Assembly: GCF_001625355.1 (NCBI RefSeq) | Contig: NZ_JSEE01000001.1 | Coordinates: 62,001-126,000, forward strand | Source of the DNA: Marinomonas sp. TW1 | GTDB lineage: Bacteria; Pseudomonadota; Gammaproteobacteria; Pseudomonadales; Marinomonadaceae | Direction: 5' to 3' | DNA length: 64,000 bases | Shown: in pieces, positions 27,884-37,737 of the stretch | Layout: each line of letters opens with the position of its first letter | Numbering within the stretch: position 1 is the first letter of the stretch | Notes under the pieces: generated by a model | Database searches by the model: none | What the model was told of the DNA's origin: nothing | The model's input: the letters and a program-made list of their open reading frames with translations, nothing else | Made by a program: the position numbers and the translations under genes

Positions 27884-28669
27884 ATGTGTCGTTGGATGGC
27901 CTATCAAGGGAACGAGGTGTACCTTGAGTCATTGTTATTTGAACAGGAGCATTCACTCGTTCACCAAAGTCTGAGCGCGAAAAAATCCGAAGTAACCGTC
28001 AATGCCGATGGCTTTGGTTTAGGTTGGTATGATGAGCGCAGTGAACCAGGCTTGTATCATGAAATACTGCCAGCATGGAGCGACAGCAACCTAAAAAGTC
28101 TCGCAAGACACATCAAGAGCGGTCTCTTTTTTGCTCATGTTCGTGCCTCTACTGGCACGGCCACCAGCCGTTCTAACTGCCATCCGTTCAGCTATAAAAA
28201 TTGGTTGTTCATGCACAATGGACAAATTGGCGGTTATGAATCCATTCGTTATCAATTGGATCGACTGATTCCAGAATCCCTCTATGGCGAACGCCAAGGT
28301 GCGACAGACTCTGAAGTGATTTTTCTATTGATGATTGCCAATGGCTTAGAACACACTCCTGAACAAGCCATTGCCGATACCTTGGCGCAGATCCTCGACA
28401 TCATGAAGCAAAAAAACATTCAAGAACCCTTACGATTTACCTCTGTGGTATCCAACGGTGATGAAATGATTGCCGTGCGCTTTTCCAGTGACGAGCAAGC
28501 CCCTAGCCTCTACTGCAAAGCATTTGAAAATCACATTGTCATTGGTTCCGAACCGTTAGAACTGTCCAATCAAGGTTGGACATTGGTGCCAGCAGGACAT
28601 CTTGCGAAAATCAAAGGCAATCAATATCAGATTCAAGCGCTACCCGATCTAATGAAATTGAGCGCGTAG
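27884..28669 (+). CDS. Class II glutamine amidotransferase (YafJ-like)
   Basis: A 261-residue Ntn-hydrolase. The nucleophile is C2 (MCRWMAYQG) once the initiator methionine is removed. Other glutaminase-site segments are NADGFGLGWY, FAHVRASTGT, NCHPF and FMHNGQIGG. No synthase domain is attached, as in YafJ and EgtC-like proteins, so the acceptor is unknown. CAGGAG precedes the ATG. The stop codon is the loop of a perfect 13-bp inverted repeat. Confidence 0.9.
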   Translation: MCRWMAYQGNEVYLESLLFEQEHSLVHQSLSAKKSEVTVNADGFGLGWYDERSEPGLYHEILPAWSDSNLKSLARHIKSGLFFAHVRASTGTATSRSNCHPFSYKNWLFMHNGQIGGYESIRYQLDRLIPESLYGERQGATDSEVIFLLMIANGLEHTPEQAIADTLAQILDIMKQKNIQEPLRFTSVVSNGDEMIAVRFSSDEQAPSLYCKAFENHIVIGSEPLELSNQGWTLVPAGHLAKIKGNQYQIQALPDLMKLSA

Positions 28670-28682
28670 CGCGCTCAATTTC
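28654..28682. terminator. 13-bp palindromic hairpin with the stop codon as loop
   Basis: GAAATTGAGCGCG-TAG-CGCGCTCAATTTC. It forms the end of the amidotransferase gene and lies between two convergent genes. A weak T tract follows, so it may act as terminator or mRNA 3'-end stabiliser. Confidence 0.6.
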
Positions 28683-28718
28683 ATTGCTGACCGTCCGTCA
28701 ACGCTTCTTAACAACCAT

Positions 28719-29672
28719 TTAATGCTTATCTTCTCGATACGCATAAGTGGCGTCAAATCGAGATTGAATCCAATCCCCTGCTAAGACTTTTTCATACTTA
28801 GCAGGTTTGCTTTCAGACTGACAACTTGGCACACAACTCACTTCCGTTTCATAGTCAGGCTCAACAAAGAATGGAAAAGAATAACGGTGCACATCCGCTA
28901 AAGAAGCCCGCACACGATGCGCCGTCGAGACATATTCGTCGTTTGTCCAGTGCTGCATTAAGTCGCCAATGTTGACCACAAGCGCATTCTCTATTGGCGT
29001 CGCATCTACCCACTCACCGTGGCGATTTTTGACTTGTAAACCGCCAATGTGATCTTGTAGCAACAAGGTCACACAACCGTAATCTGTATGCGCTCCAGCA
29101 CCATTGTCATGAGCCGCTTCAGGGCGTGGCGGATAATGGATCATGCGCAACACAGTGACATGGTCAGTAAAGCAACGAGTAAAGAAATCGTCTTCTAGAG
29201 ACAAGGCTTGTGCCATGGCCGTCAATAATTTTTGCGCCACTTGGAACGTCTCTACGTAATACTCTTGCAAAACTTCAACCGTGGCAGGATCACTTGGGTT
29301 TTGGTTTGGCCCATACATGGTCGGGTATTTCGATACCAAAGGATGATCCGCAGGAAAATCCAACGCCATATCAAAGGTTTCTTTCCAGTCCGCATGGGTC
29401 ACTTCATCAAGCTGTTCTTCGCCAATGTTGCCATAGCCTCTGTGATTGGGGCTGTTTTTGATATCAATGGCATTTTTAACCTCTTGAGGCTGGTTGAAAA
29501 AACGCTTTGCCTCGCGCATCAACGCCTTCGTCAAGGACGCAGGCACTCCGGTGTTGGTTAGATAGAAAAAGCCAATTTCACGACAAGCCTTATCTAAGGC
29601 GGTCACTTCTGCTAAGCGTACTGAATCGCTTTGATGAGTTAATTTGGCTAAATCGATGAGTGGAATGGACAT
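28719..29672 (-). CDS. 2-oxoglutarate/Fe(II) dioxygenase, isopenicillin-N-synthase-like
   Basis: A 317-residue oxygenase. The iron ligands are H195, D197 (GAHTDYG) and H252 (STAHRV); R263-x-S265 in RYSFPFF binds 2-oxoglutarate. The N-terminal DIOX_N segment with REIGFFYLTNTGVP is present. The substrate is unknown. The helicase, hydrolase and this gene run in the same direction, with 20 bases to the helicase stop, so they may be cotranscribed. Confidence 0.92.
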   Translation of the reverse strand: MSIPLIDLAKLTHQSDSVRLAEVTALDKACREIGFFYLTNTGVPASLTKALMREAKRFFNQPQEVKNAIDIKNSPNHRGYGNIGEEQLDEVTHADWKETFDMALDFPADHPLVSKYPTMYGPNQNPSDPATVEVLQEYYVETFQVAQKLLTAMAQALSLEDDFFTRCFTDHVTVLRMIHYPPRPEAAHDNGAGAHTDYGCVTLLLQDHIGGLQVKNRHGEWVDATPIENALVVNIGDLMQHWTNDEYVSTAHRVRASLADVHRYSFPFFVEPDYETEVSCVPSCQSESKPAKYEKVLAGDWIQSRFDATYAYREDKH

Positions 29673-29692
29673 ATAACGTCTCCTGTTACGGA

Positions 29693-31993
29693 TTAACTCC
29701 GTGAAGAAAGCTTCACTAATTTCGTATGTTTTGGGTTAAATCGCTTCAACCCGGCTTCGCCAAAATCAACAATAATCATCTGCCTATCGTCTTCTTCTTG
29801 TCGGACAACCACCCCTTGACCAAACTGATCATGACGTACCTTGTCCCCCGGCTTGAGTCGCCCATTACCAACCACTTTATGACGGAAAGTGACATCAGGA
29901 GAAGGCTGAACAAACGCCAAGTAGCGCTGAAAAACAGAGCCTTTTTCCGTATCAATCACATCACCATTGCGTGCCTGATACCAAGCTTCGCAAATCTGGC
30001 TGACCGCATGAGGCTGAGCCTCAAATATAAAACGGGATAATGACAACGATTTTAAACCGGCTCGGGGAATGCTCCCCAGCTTCATTTGTTTGTTCTCTTC
30101 CGCACTCGGCGTTTCCAATAGCACCAGTTTCTGACGTGCTCGCGTCATGGCCACATAAAACAAACGCCGCTCAGCCGCCAATTCATTGGCTGCTTGCTTG
30201 TCGATCGCACTCAAGTCTTCTTCATAATACGGAAACCGACCTTCCTGCAATCCACACAAAAGTACTTGCCCAAACTCCAAGCCTTTGGATTTATGGATCG
30301 TCATCAGATGCACACCTTGTGCCACATCAGACTGGCTTTCGTTGAGGCTGGCAAGTTGTTGTAAAATGCTCGCAGCATCGCCGCCAACCCCTCGCACGTA
30401 AGCAATAAACGCCTCGCAGGTAGCGATTTTTTCCTGTGCTTGTATGTCTTTACTACTGGTACTTTCGAAATAGCGATAAATTCCCAATTTTTCCAGCGTA
30501 TGCACCAAACCTTGCGCAGGATCCTTGCGATATGCACTCAAACTGCGCAACCAATCCGCTCTTTCATACAGCTTCTTCGCACGCCAACCATCACTCGCAT
30601 CGGCCATGTTTTCAACAATCTGCGGCAACAAATGCGGTGACTGCTTCGCTTGCTGAATCAGCAGCCGTCGTTGCGCCACCGCACCACCCAAACTGGGTAC
30701 CGTTAACAAATACTCAACATCGTCAGTATGAAAAAAGTGACTTGGCACTTCAAGACCGCCCGCCATCACAGCGAGATACGCCATTAACATACGGATTTGG
30801 CGGTTCTCTAATAAGGGCGAATCACCATGTAACTGATACGGCACGGCTTTGTGCATCAGCGCCAATTGCACTGGCACCATATCACTGTATAAACGCACTA
30901 AAACAGCACAGTCAGTTAAGGCCTTGCCCTCTTCGACCCAGGCTTTTAGCTCTCCTAACAAGGCTTTTCCGGTTTTTGGCGATTTCGCAAAAGACACTCG
31001 TGTCCGTTCACCAAGCCCCACTACTAAAGCCTCGGGATCGTTCTCACTGATGACACTTGACGCCATTAACCCAATGGCATGACCAAAGCGAAAACTGGTA
31101 CTCAATGGGTAGGTTATGGTGCTGGCAAATTCCGCATCAAATTGACGCGCCATAATATCAGGGCTGGCGCCACGCCATTCATAAATGCATTGCTGCACAT
31201 CACCCACAATCATCCATTGACAAGGCATTGGGTAAAGTCGTTTTAACAATTCATACTGACAAGGATTGATGTCTTGAAATTCGTCAATCAATAAATATTG
31301 AAAATTGGGGACTAAGGCGCGTACGCGCTGTAAATCGGCTTCGGATAAATCACTAACCAATTGATAAGGGTCGCTTAACAAATCGGCAAAAAAACGTATA
31401 TTCTGGCGCTGACGCAGCCCGTCTAATTCGTCAAACAGAGCCACAAAAAAGTGTCGCTCCTTCGACCAACCCAGCTGTTCAAACACATCGTTTGCTGACA
31501 AGTTCGACGCCTTTACTTGATCGATAAACAGCAGCACATCTTCCAACCACTCTTTCTCGTCTTGTATGGTGACTTTTTCACCACGCTTCAAGAGGCGTGA
31601 CATGGCCTCTCGCAACAACTTAATTAAGCTAAAATCGTCTGTCAGCAATTTAGCGGATGCCAACCAATCTTGCTGCTCTAAGCGACGACAAAAGCGCATA
31701 CCAAAAGCGTGAAAGGTCATCACACTGGGCGAACGAATCCCTTGTGGCAGAAGACGCTGACTCAGGCGTTGGGAAAACTCTTCTTGCGCACTTTTGTTAA
31801 ACATAAACACGCCAATTTGTGACGCGTCTATGCCTTGTGATAATAAATACTCAATACGTGAGATGAGTGTCGTGGTTTTACCTGCGCCCGCCACCGCAAT
31901 GACCTTCGCAGGCTGCTGCAAATCATGATGAACCACCGCCAATTGTTCAGAGGTTAAATTCAGTGACTGGGTAGAAAATGGAGTATCGGTCAA
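29693..31993 (-). CDS. UvrD/Rep-type superfamily 1 DNA helicase
   Basis: A 766-residue ATP-dependent 3'-5' helicase. Motifs in order: VAGAGKTTTLISR (Walker A), LLIDEFQDINPCQ (Walker B), VGDVQQCIYEWRGA, HKSKGLEF and VAMTRARQKLVLLE. The C-terminal segment GDKVRHDQFGQGVVV is the PcrA/UvrD-type tail. It is not UvrD itself by its divergence. A TTG at 31993 places the family start just after the upstream gene. A GTG at 32080 would overlap that gene by 77 bases; neither has a good ribosome site. Confidence 0.88.
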   Translation of the reverse strand: MTDTPFSTQSLNLTSEQLAVVHHDLQQPAKVIAVAGAGKTTTLISRIEYLLSQGIDASQIGVFMFNKSAQEEFSQRLSQRLLPQGIRSPSVMTFHAFGMRFCRRLEQQDWLASAKLLTDDFSLIKLLREAMSRLLKRGEKVTIQDEKEWLEDVLLFIDQVKASNLSANDVFEQLGWSKERHFFVALFDELDGLRQRQNIRFFADLLSDPYQLVSDLSEADLQRVRALVPNFQYLLIDEFQDINPCQYELLKRLYPMPCQWMIVGDVQQCIYEWRGASPDIMARQFDAEFASTITYPLSTSFRFGHAIGLMASSVISENDPEALVVGLGERTRVSFAKSPKTGKALLGELKAWVEEGKALTDCAVLVRLYSDMVPVQLALMHKAVPYQLHGDSPLLENRQIRMLMAYLAVMAGGLEVPSHFFHTDDVEYLLTVPSLGGAVAQRRLLIQQAKQSPHLLPQIVENMADASDGWRAKKLYERADWLRSLSAYRKDPAQGLVHTLEKLGIYRYFESTSSKDIQAQEKIATCEAFIAYVRGVGGDAASILQQLASLNESQSDVAQGVHLMTIHKSKGLEFGQVLLCGLQEGRFPYYEEDLSAIDKQAANELAAERRLFYVAMTRARQKLVLLETPSAEENKQMKLGSIPRAGLKSLSLSRFIFEAQPHAVSQICEAWYQARNGDVIDTEKGSVFQRYLAFVQPSPDVTFRHKVVGNGRLKPGDKVRHDQFGQGVVVRQEEDDRQMIIVDFGEAGLKRFNPKHTKLVKLSSRS

Positions 31994-32003
31994 AATAACA
32001 GGC

Positions 32004-33146
32004 CTAGTCTTCAAATAAATGACCGATTTCACGGTGAGCGAGATGTTCTTTACCCGCGATCTTAGCAATCGATTCGCCACACATCACCAAACGGCGTTGC
32101 ACTCTGGCAAACAACACGCCGTTGGCACGAGAGACTAATGGATAATGCGACGCTTCCACATCATCGTCCAGCAAGTTCACCACTTCACCGATCACTTCGC
32201 CTGCTTCCACAGGCTCACCGATGGCTTTGTGATAACAAACCACCCCAGCACAAGGGGCTTTTACCAAATCCATGGCATCCAATGGGTAATAATTAACGGC
32301 CGACACATCGGGTTCTGCAACAACGCCTTGTATGACACCTCGATATATCAGGTAATCGTACAAAGCCTGCGCATCTTGGTCTGCAAACTCATGACTAATG
32401 TCATTTTCCCCTCGTAATTCCACGGTCAAAGAACGACATCCCCAGGGAATTAAGTGCGCATAATGGGCTTTTAATGAGCGCCAAACACTGACATTGGTTT
32501 CATCAAACGACGCCGCGCCAGTTTCCAATTCAGACAGACCCACTGTCGAATTTAAAAGCCCTAATAGCGGTTTAAAATAGTCTTCAAATTCTTGCGGCAC
32601 ATAAGCATGCATACAAGCTTCACCAGAACAATGCAGGTCAATCACTTCGTCTGCGTCCATCGACAAGGCCAACAAGGTTTTTTTCATCCCTTGCAACTCC
32701 GTCATGTCAGGCAACAAGGCCAACTCTTCACGAATCGCCTGACGTACCACGGATACATTCGCTTGCGTGTCCGCCGCCACATCCCCCTTAATACGCTGCT
32801 CGACTTTTTCCCCTAACCGAGGCCAGTTACGGTTAAAGTTGCCACCGCCATCGGAAAAAGCAAAACGCCCAGGAATATAGCCGTGGAAATTCTGCGCCAA
32901 ACCAATTGGATTCGCCACAGGGACAATAATCACTTCACCTTTAATCTGCCCAGCTTGCTCCGCTTTTTTCAACATGGCGATCAGCTTATTCAGCACTAAA
33001 AACCCAGGCCATTCATCGGCATGAAGCCCTGCTTGAAGGTACACTTTAGGGCGAGCGCCCGCCGCGCCGAAATGATGCGCTTTCAGTACTCTTTGGGTGC
33101 CAGGAGAAGCACTGGGTAAGACGTGAGAATAAATTTGGTAAGACAT
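32004..33146 (-). CDS. Succinylglutamate desuccinylase / aspartoacylase family zinc hydrolase
   Basis: A 380-residue M14-like hydrolase. The zinc ligands are in GLHADEWPG (H and E) and DLHCSGEACMH. NFNRNWP is a substrate-binding motif of the family. A C-terminal beta-rich domain follows (KAPCAGVVCYHKAIGEPVEAG). It probably removes an acyl group from an N-acyl amino acid; the substrate is unknown. It is divergent from the ynjBCD-type transporter, which might import the substrate. Confidence 0.88.
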   Translation of the reverse strand: MSYQIYSHVLPSASPGTQRVLKAHHFGAAGARPKVYLQAGLHADEWPGFLVLNKLIAMLKKAEQAGQIKGEVIIVPVANPIGLAQNFHGYIPGRFAFSDGGGNFNRNWPRLGEKVEQRIKGDVAADTQANVSVVRQAIREELALLPDMTELQGMKKTLLALSMDADEVIDLHCSGEACMHAYVPQEFEDYFKPLLGLLNSTVGLSELETGAASFDETNVSVWRSLKAHYAHLIPWGCRSLTVELRGENDISHEFADQDAQALYDYLIYRGVIQGVVAEPDVSAVNYYPLDAMDLVKAPCAGVVCYHKAIGEPVEAGEVIGEVVNLLDDDVEASHYPLVSRANGVLFARVQRRLVMCGESIAKIAGKEHLAHREIGHLFED

Positions 33147-33342
33147 ACAACCTCGAACTTGACGGAGCGTAATAATGACAACTTTCGCTCAAAATAAACT
33201 TGCCCATGTTACGCTAAATCGTCGTGTTAATAAAAACCAAATACTATAATAAAATCAGTGTAATAAATGACTCTTGTGTTACGTCTAAAACCTAATACCA
33301 AGTTGAACATGCTACATTGACCTTAAACATCAGGAGCACAGA

Positions 33343-34542
33343 GTGATCAAGTCCACCCTAGCCGTTGCCATCAGCAGCGCCTTAATATTTACTTCTCCAA
33401 TCTCAAAAGCGGATTGGCAAGACACCCTGCAAGCCGCTCAAGGTCAAACCGTCTACTTTAATGCTTGGGGCGGTGCAGACAACATTAATCAATACATTCA
33501 ATGGGCCGCTGATCGCATTGAAGACCAATATCAAGTCACCTTAAAACAAGTAAAGCTTACCGACACGGCCGATGCAGTGAACCGTGTATTAGCCGAAAAA
33601 GCGGCAGGACAAGACAAACAAGGCTCTATTGATCTTATCTGGTTAAATGGCGAAAATTTTCGTGCCATGAAAGACAATCAACTCTTGTTTGGGCCCTTTA
33701 GCCAAACTTTACCAAATTACCAACGCTACGTTGACGAAAATGCCCGTCAGAGTTTGACTCAGGATTTTGGTACTAAGGTCGACGGCATGGAATCCCCATG
33801 GGGCATGGCGCAAGTCATTTTCATGTATGACACTGAGACCCTGTCGACACCGCCCAAATCCATGGCTCAATTATTGGCTTACGCACAGGCCAATCCAGGA
33901 CGCATCACTTACCCTGAGCCACCACAATTTTTGGGTTCGACTTTTTTGAAACAAGCGCTTTACGAATTATCTCCGCATCGCAAAGTCTTATCGCAACCGG
34001 TTGATCAAGTTGACTTCAAAAAAGTCACCGCGCCACTCTGGGCCTACTTAGACCAACTCCACCCTGTCGCTTGGCGCAGTGGACAAAACTTCCCTTCCGG
34101 TGCTGAAGAAATGATGCGCTTGCTCGACGATCAAGAAATCGATGTGGCACTGAGTTTTGATGTCTCTGCCGCTTCGGTGCAAATTGATCAAGGCAATTTG
34201 CCTGATACGGTTCGCTCATATGTGTTCCAAAACGGCACCATAGGCAACACTCATTTCTTAGCCATTCCCTATAACAGTAGCGCCACCGCTGGGGCGCAAG
34301 TTGTGGCCAATTTTTTACTGTCACCAGAAGCTCAGATCCACAAACAAACCCCGACGGTCTGGGGGGATTTAAGTGTATTGTCGTATGACAAACTCAGTGC
34401 ATCAGATCAACAAAAGTTTGATGATTTACCACGCGGCATCGCCACGTTATCAATCGAAGAACTTGGCCAAACCCTGCCAGAACCACACAGCAGCTGGGTG
34501 AGCGCGCTCGAGACAGAATGGCGCAAGCGTTATGCACATTAA
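33343..34542 (+). CDS. ynjB: ABC transporter substrate-binding protein (YnjB-like)
   Basis: A 399-residue periplasmic binding protein with a Sec signal peptide of about 23 residues (cleavage after ISKA). Segments NAWGGADNINQYIQWA and DLIWLNGENFRAMK are typical of YnjB. The start is a GTG with AGGAG six bases before it. It heads the ynjBCD operon. The substrate of this system is unknown; thiamine-like or polyamine-like molecules have been proposed for relatives by homology only. Confidence 0.9.
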   Translation: MIKSTLAVAISSALIFTSPISKADWQDTLQAAQGQTVYFNAWGGADNINQYIQWAADRIEDQYQVTLKQVKLTDTADAVNRVLAEKAAGQDKQGSIDLIWLNGENFRAMKDNQLLFGPFSQTLPNYQRYVDENARQSLTQDFGTKVDGMESPWGMAQVIFMYDTETLSTPPKSMAQLLAYAQANPGRITYPEPPQFLGSTFLKQALYELSPHRKVLSQPVDQVDFKKVTAPLWAYLDQLHPVAWRSGQNFPSGAEEMMRLLDDQEIDVALSFDVSAASVQIDQGNLPDTVRSYVFQNGTIGNTHFLAIPYNSSATAGAQVVANFLLSPEAQIHKQTPTVWGDLSVLSYDKLSASDQQKFDDLPRGIATLSIEELGQTLPEPHSSWVSALETEWRKRYAH

Positions 34543-34633
34543 CACCGCTTACGAATAAACGAACTCGTGTGTTGAAGAATGTCATTTCATCAACACGCTT
34601 TTTTCAATTTTTGCTCTGGAATGTCACTGTTTT

Positions 34634-36367
34634 ATGCCAACCAAATACCGTCGAATGACCACTGGGCTGATTTGCGCGTTATTACTTCTGCCCATTTTAG
34701 CCGGACTGGTTGGCACCTTACTGCCTGCTTTTCACTATTTTCCGCCACTTGGGGAAAACAAATTTTCTTTCGCCGCGTGGCAGAATCTGTTCAGTAACAC
34801 CGAATTTTTCGCCAGCTTAAAACTCACCCTGATCACTGGCATTCTAGCGTCTATTATTGCTCTTTGGCTGGCTCTAGCCTTATTAGCTTGGGGGTATGAA
34901 AAGGCGTTTTTTAGACCCATTGAAAACCTTCTCGCGCCTATTTTGGCCATTCCTCATGCCGCTATCGCAATCGGCTTAGTGTTTCTCCTCAGCCCATCTG
35001 GCTGGCTAGTACGCTTATTCAGCCCATGGCTCACCGGTTTTGAACGACCACCGAATTGGATCAGTGTGCAAGACCCTTATGGGCTTTCTCTAATATTTGC
35101 CTTAGTCATAAAAGAGATGCCCTACTTACTCTTCGTGATGCTGGCCAGCATGAAAAGCATTCAAGCACGCGACAGCTTGCAAGCTTGCCAATCACTAGGC
35201 TATGGTCGTTTTACAGCTTGGCGTAAGGTGCTGATTCCTCAGCTTTATCCTTTGATCCGTTTGCCCTTGTTTATCGTCATTAGCTTTAGTCTGACGGTGG
35301 TGGATTTGGCGTTGATTATTGGCCCGAACACCCCTTCTACCTTAGCCGTAACCTTGTTTCGCTGGTTTAACGATCCAGACCTGGCGATGCGATTTAACGC
35401 CAGTGCAGGCGCCATCAGCTTAATGCTGGTCATTGTCTTCGTGCTCGCCGGCTGGGAGTTAAGTCATCGTTTCTTAGCGAAACTGACTCGTGCTGAGCGA
35501 AGTAATGGCAAACGACGAGGGTTGTCTGATCATCTGTTGTCCCTTGGCGCCATGTTGGCGTGTTTCAGTTTGCTGATTGGTCTGCTGGCTCTGGTCATCT
35601 TGCCCATCTGGTCTCTGACCAAACGCTGGCGCTTTCCTGATGTTTTCCCCGCCACATGGACATTGGACAATTTAGAACGCGCCACACCCTTGTTAATGGA
35701 ACTCACCAACAACACACTGCTCATTGCACTGGTTAGCACGTTACTGGCGAGCGTGATTAGCCTTATCATGTTAGAAATCAAACGCGTCAGTCATGGCTCA
35801 TCACAATACACCTCAAACCGACCATCACATGTTTTTGATTGGCTTATCTACGTGCCGATCTTGTTGCCACAAATTGGTTTTCTATTTGGGCTTCATGTGC
35901 TGTTAATCCATCTGAACTTAAACGGCGACCTCATCGCCGTGATGATGCTGCATTTTTTATACGTGTTACCTTATGTCTATCTCACTTTAAAAAACCCGTA
36001 TCTGGCCTACCATCAGGCCTATCTCGAACAAGCAAATCGACTCAAACCCTGTGTTTGGCGTAATTACCTGACGGTTAAACTGGCCATGCTTAAACCCGCC
36101 TTGTTCACCGCTTTCGCCATTGGCTTTTCGGTCAGTGTGGCACAGTACCTTCCCACCCTGATTGCCGGCGAAGGACGTTACAGCACCTTAACCACCGAAG
36201 CAGTAACACGGGCCGCATCCGGTGACAGAAAGCAAGTGGGCAGCATGGCGTTGTTACAAACTCTGTTTCCTATTTTCGTCTTTTGGCTTGCGTTGGTGGT
36301 GCCACCACGCTGGACGAAATGGCGACTGGCCTTTAAATCTCTCTTTATAAGGACGACTCGTGCTTAG
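34634..36367 (+). CDS. ynjC: ABC transporter permease, fused double-domain (YnjC-like)
   Basis: A 577-residue membrane protein with about 12 helices that joins two permease halves. The first EAA-type loop is SLQACQSLGYGRFTAWRKVL; the second is around YLEQANRLKPCVWRNYLTVK. Its end overlaps ynjD by 8 bases. Confidence 0.9.
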   Translation: MPTKYRRMTTGLICALLLLPILAGLVGTLLPAFHYFPPLGENKFSFAAWQNLFSNTEFFASLKLTLITGILASIIALWLALALLAWGYEKAFFRPIENLLAPILAIPHAAIAIGLVFLLSPSGWLVRLFSPWLTGFERPPNWISVQDPYGLSLIFALVIKEMPYLLFVMLASMKSIQARDSLQACQSLGYGRFTAWRKVLIPQLYPLIRLPLFIVISFSLTVVDLALIIGPNTPSTLAVTLFRWFNDPDLAMRFNASAGAISLMLVIVFVLAGWELSHRFLAKLTRAERSNGKRRGLSDHLLSLGAMLACFSLLIGLLALVILPIWSLTKRWRFPDVFPATWTLDNLERATPLLMELTNNTLLIALVSTLLASVISLIMLEIKRVSHGSSQYTSNRPSHVFDWLIYVPILLPQIGFLFGLHVLLIHLNLNGDLIAVMMLHFLYVLPYVYLTLKNPYLAYHQAYLEQANRLKPCVWRNYLTVKLAMLKPALFTAFAIGFSVSVAQYLPTLIAGEGRYSTLTTEAVTRAASGDRKQVGSMALLQTLFPIFVFWLALVVPPRWTKWRLAFKSLFIRTTRA

Positions 36368-36995
36368 TGTAAATCAGTTCTCATTAACCCTAGGTCAGCA
36401 AACACTGATTCAAGGCCTAAGCTTTCAGATCCAGCCTGGGGAAGTCTTGTCGATCATGGGCCCCAGTGGCATAGGAAAATCCAGCCTATTGCACTTTTTA
36501 AGCGGTACCTTAAACCGCTCGCTTAACGCCAGCGGTCAAGTGTATTTGGACAAGCAAGCCTTACAAGATCGCCCAACCAATAAACGCAAAGTGGGATTAT
36601 TGCAACAAATGCCACTGCTGTTCCCCCATATGAGCATCATAGAGAATTTGCTCTTCGCCATACCTGAGCATATGCCGAGCAAAACTCGCCAACAAAAGGC
36701 ACTACAAGCGTTAGAAAAGCTGAGCATTCCTGACAAAGCCAATGCCTTGCCATCAGAACTGTCTGGCGGACAACAAGCTCGCGTGGCGTTACTGCGCACC
36801 TTGTTAGCCGAACCAGACTACCTACTCTTAGATGAACCCTTTAGCAAACTCGACCCAGCCCTGCGTCGTGACGTGAGAGCCTTTGTACTAGAGCAAATTC
36901 GCCAGTCGAATATTCCAGCCTTATTGGTCACACATGACCCAGAAGACGCCAAAGCCATGCAAGGACCCTGTTTAGACTTAGACCCTTTAAAATAG
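36360..36995 (+). CDS. ynjD: ABC transporter ATP-binding protein (YnjD-like)
   Basis: A 211-residue ATPase. Walker A GPSGIGKSS, signature LSGGQQARVALLRTLL, Walker B YLLLDEPFSKLD and switch H in LVTHDPEDA are all present. The start is GTG at 36360, after AAGGAC. It completes the importer. Confidence 0.93.
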   Translation: MLSVNQFSLTLGQQTLIQGLSFQIQPGEVLSIMGPSGIGKSSLLHFLSGTLNRSLNASGQVYLDKQALQDRPTNKRKVGLLQQMPLLFPHMSIIENLLFAIPEHMPSKTRQQKALQALEKLSIPDKANALPSELSGGQQARVALLRTLLAEPDYLLLDEPFSKLDPALRRDVRAFVLEQIRQSNIPALLVTHDPEDAKAMQGPCLDLDPLK

Positions 36996-37105
36996 AAAAT
37001 TAGCATTGTTTACGCATTGATGACCTCATCGTGATGCGATAGTAAGATACGCTAACAAACATCCTATTTGCCCGATATCATAGGGCCACCACGAAGGAGA
37101 GCAGA

Positions 37106-37639
37106 ATGAGCACCGTACTGAATCACACCGTAAACAACATTCAAGGCGAGCCGATCGATTTATCCCAGTACCAAGGCAAAACTCTATTGTTGGTCAATGT
37201 AGCCTCTAAGTGTGGCTTAACCCCTCAATACGAAGGCTTAGAAGCACTTTATAAAAAATATCACCAACAAGGTTTTGAAATTTTAGGCTTTCCTGCCAAT
37301 GACTTCGCAGGACAAGAACCCGGTTCCGATGAAGAGATTCAACAATTTTGCCGCCTTACCTATGATGTTACCTTCCCCATGTTCAGCAAACTGGTTGTCA
37401 CCGGTGAAGACAAGCACCCTTTATACCAAGACTTAATCAAAGCCGTCCCTGTCACACCAAACCGTGAAGCCATGGAAAGTATGCTTAAACAGCATCAAAT
37501 TGAGCCAACTGCTGCTCCAGAAGTGGTTTGGAATTTTGAAAAATTCCTCATCACTAAAAATGGCGACATAACCCGTTTTGCACCGGATACCACACCAGAC
37601 AATGAAACACTGGTCAGTGCCATCGAAGTAGATTTATAG
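37106..37639 (+). CDS. Glutathione peroxidase (BtuE type)
   Basis: The 177-residue thiol peroxidase has the peroxidatic cysteine C36 in NVASKCGLTPQY, Q in NDFAGQEPG and W-N in VVWNFEKFL. It reduces peroxides with thioredoxin or glutathione. An insertion of about 20 residues follows KAVP relative to short forms. GGAG precedes the ATG. It stands alone. Confidence 0.94.
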   Translation: MSTVLNHTVNNIQGEPIDLSQYQGKTLLLVNVASKCGLTPQYEGLEALYKKYHQQGFEILGFPANDFAGQEPGSDEEIQQFCRLTYDVTFPMFSKLVVTGEDKHPLYQDLIKAVPVTPNREAMESMLKQHQIEPTAAPEVVWNFEKFLITKNGDITRFAPDTTPDNETLVSAIEVDL

Positions 37640-37659
37640 AAGCCCTCGTCTCTTCCACT

Positions 37660-37694
37660 AAAAAAGCAGGAATACACGTCTTCCTGCTTTTTAC
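37660..37694. terminator. Bidirectional terminator between gpx and yjiH
   Basis: AAAAAGCAGGAA-N8-TTCCTGCTTTTT, perfect 12-bp stem with T runs on both strands, between convergent genes. Confidence 0.92.
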
Positions 37695-37737
37695 TTGCGC
37701 CATCAAAATACTCGACAAAAGAGCATTAGAAGACACT

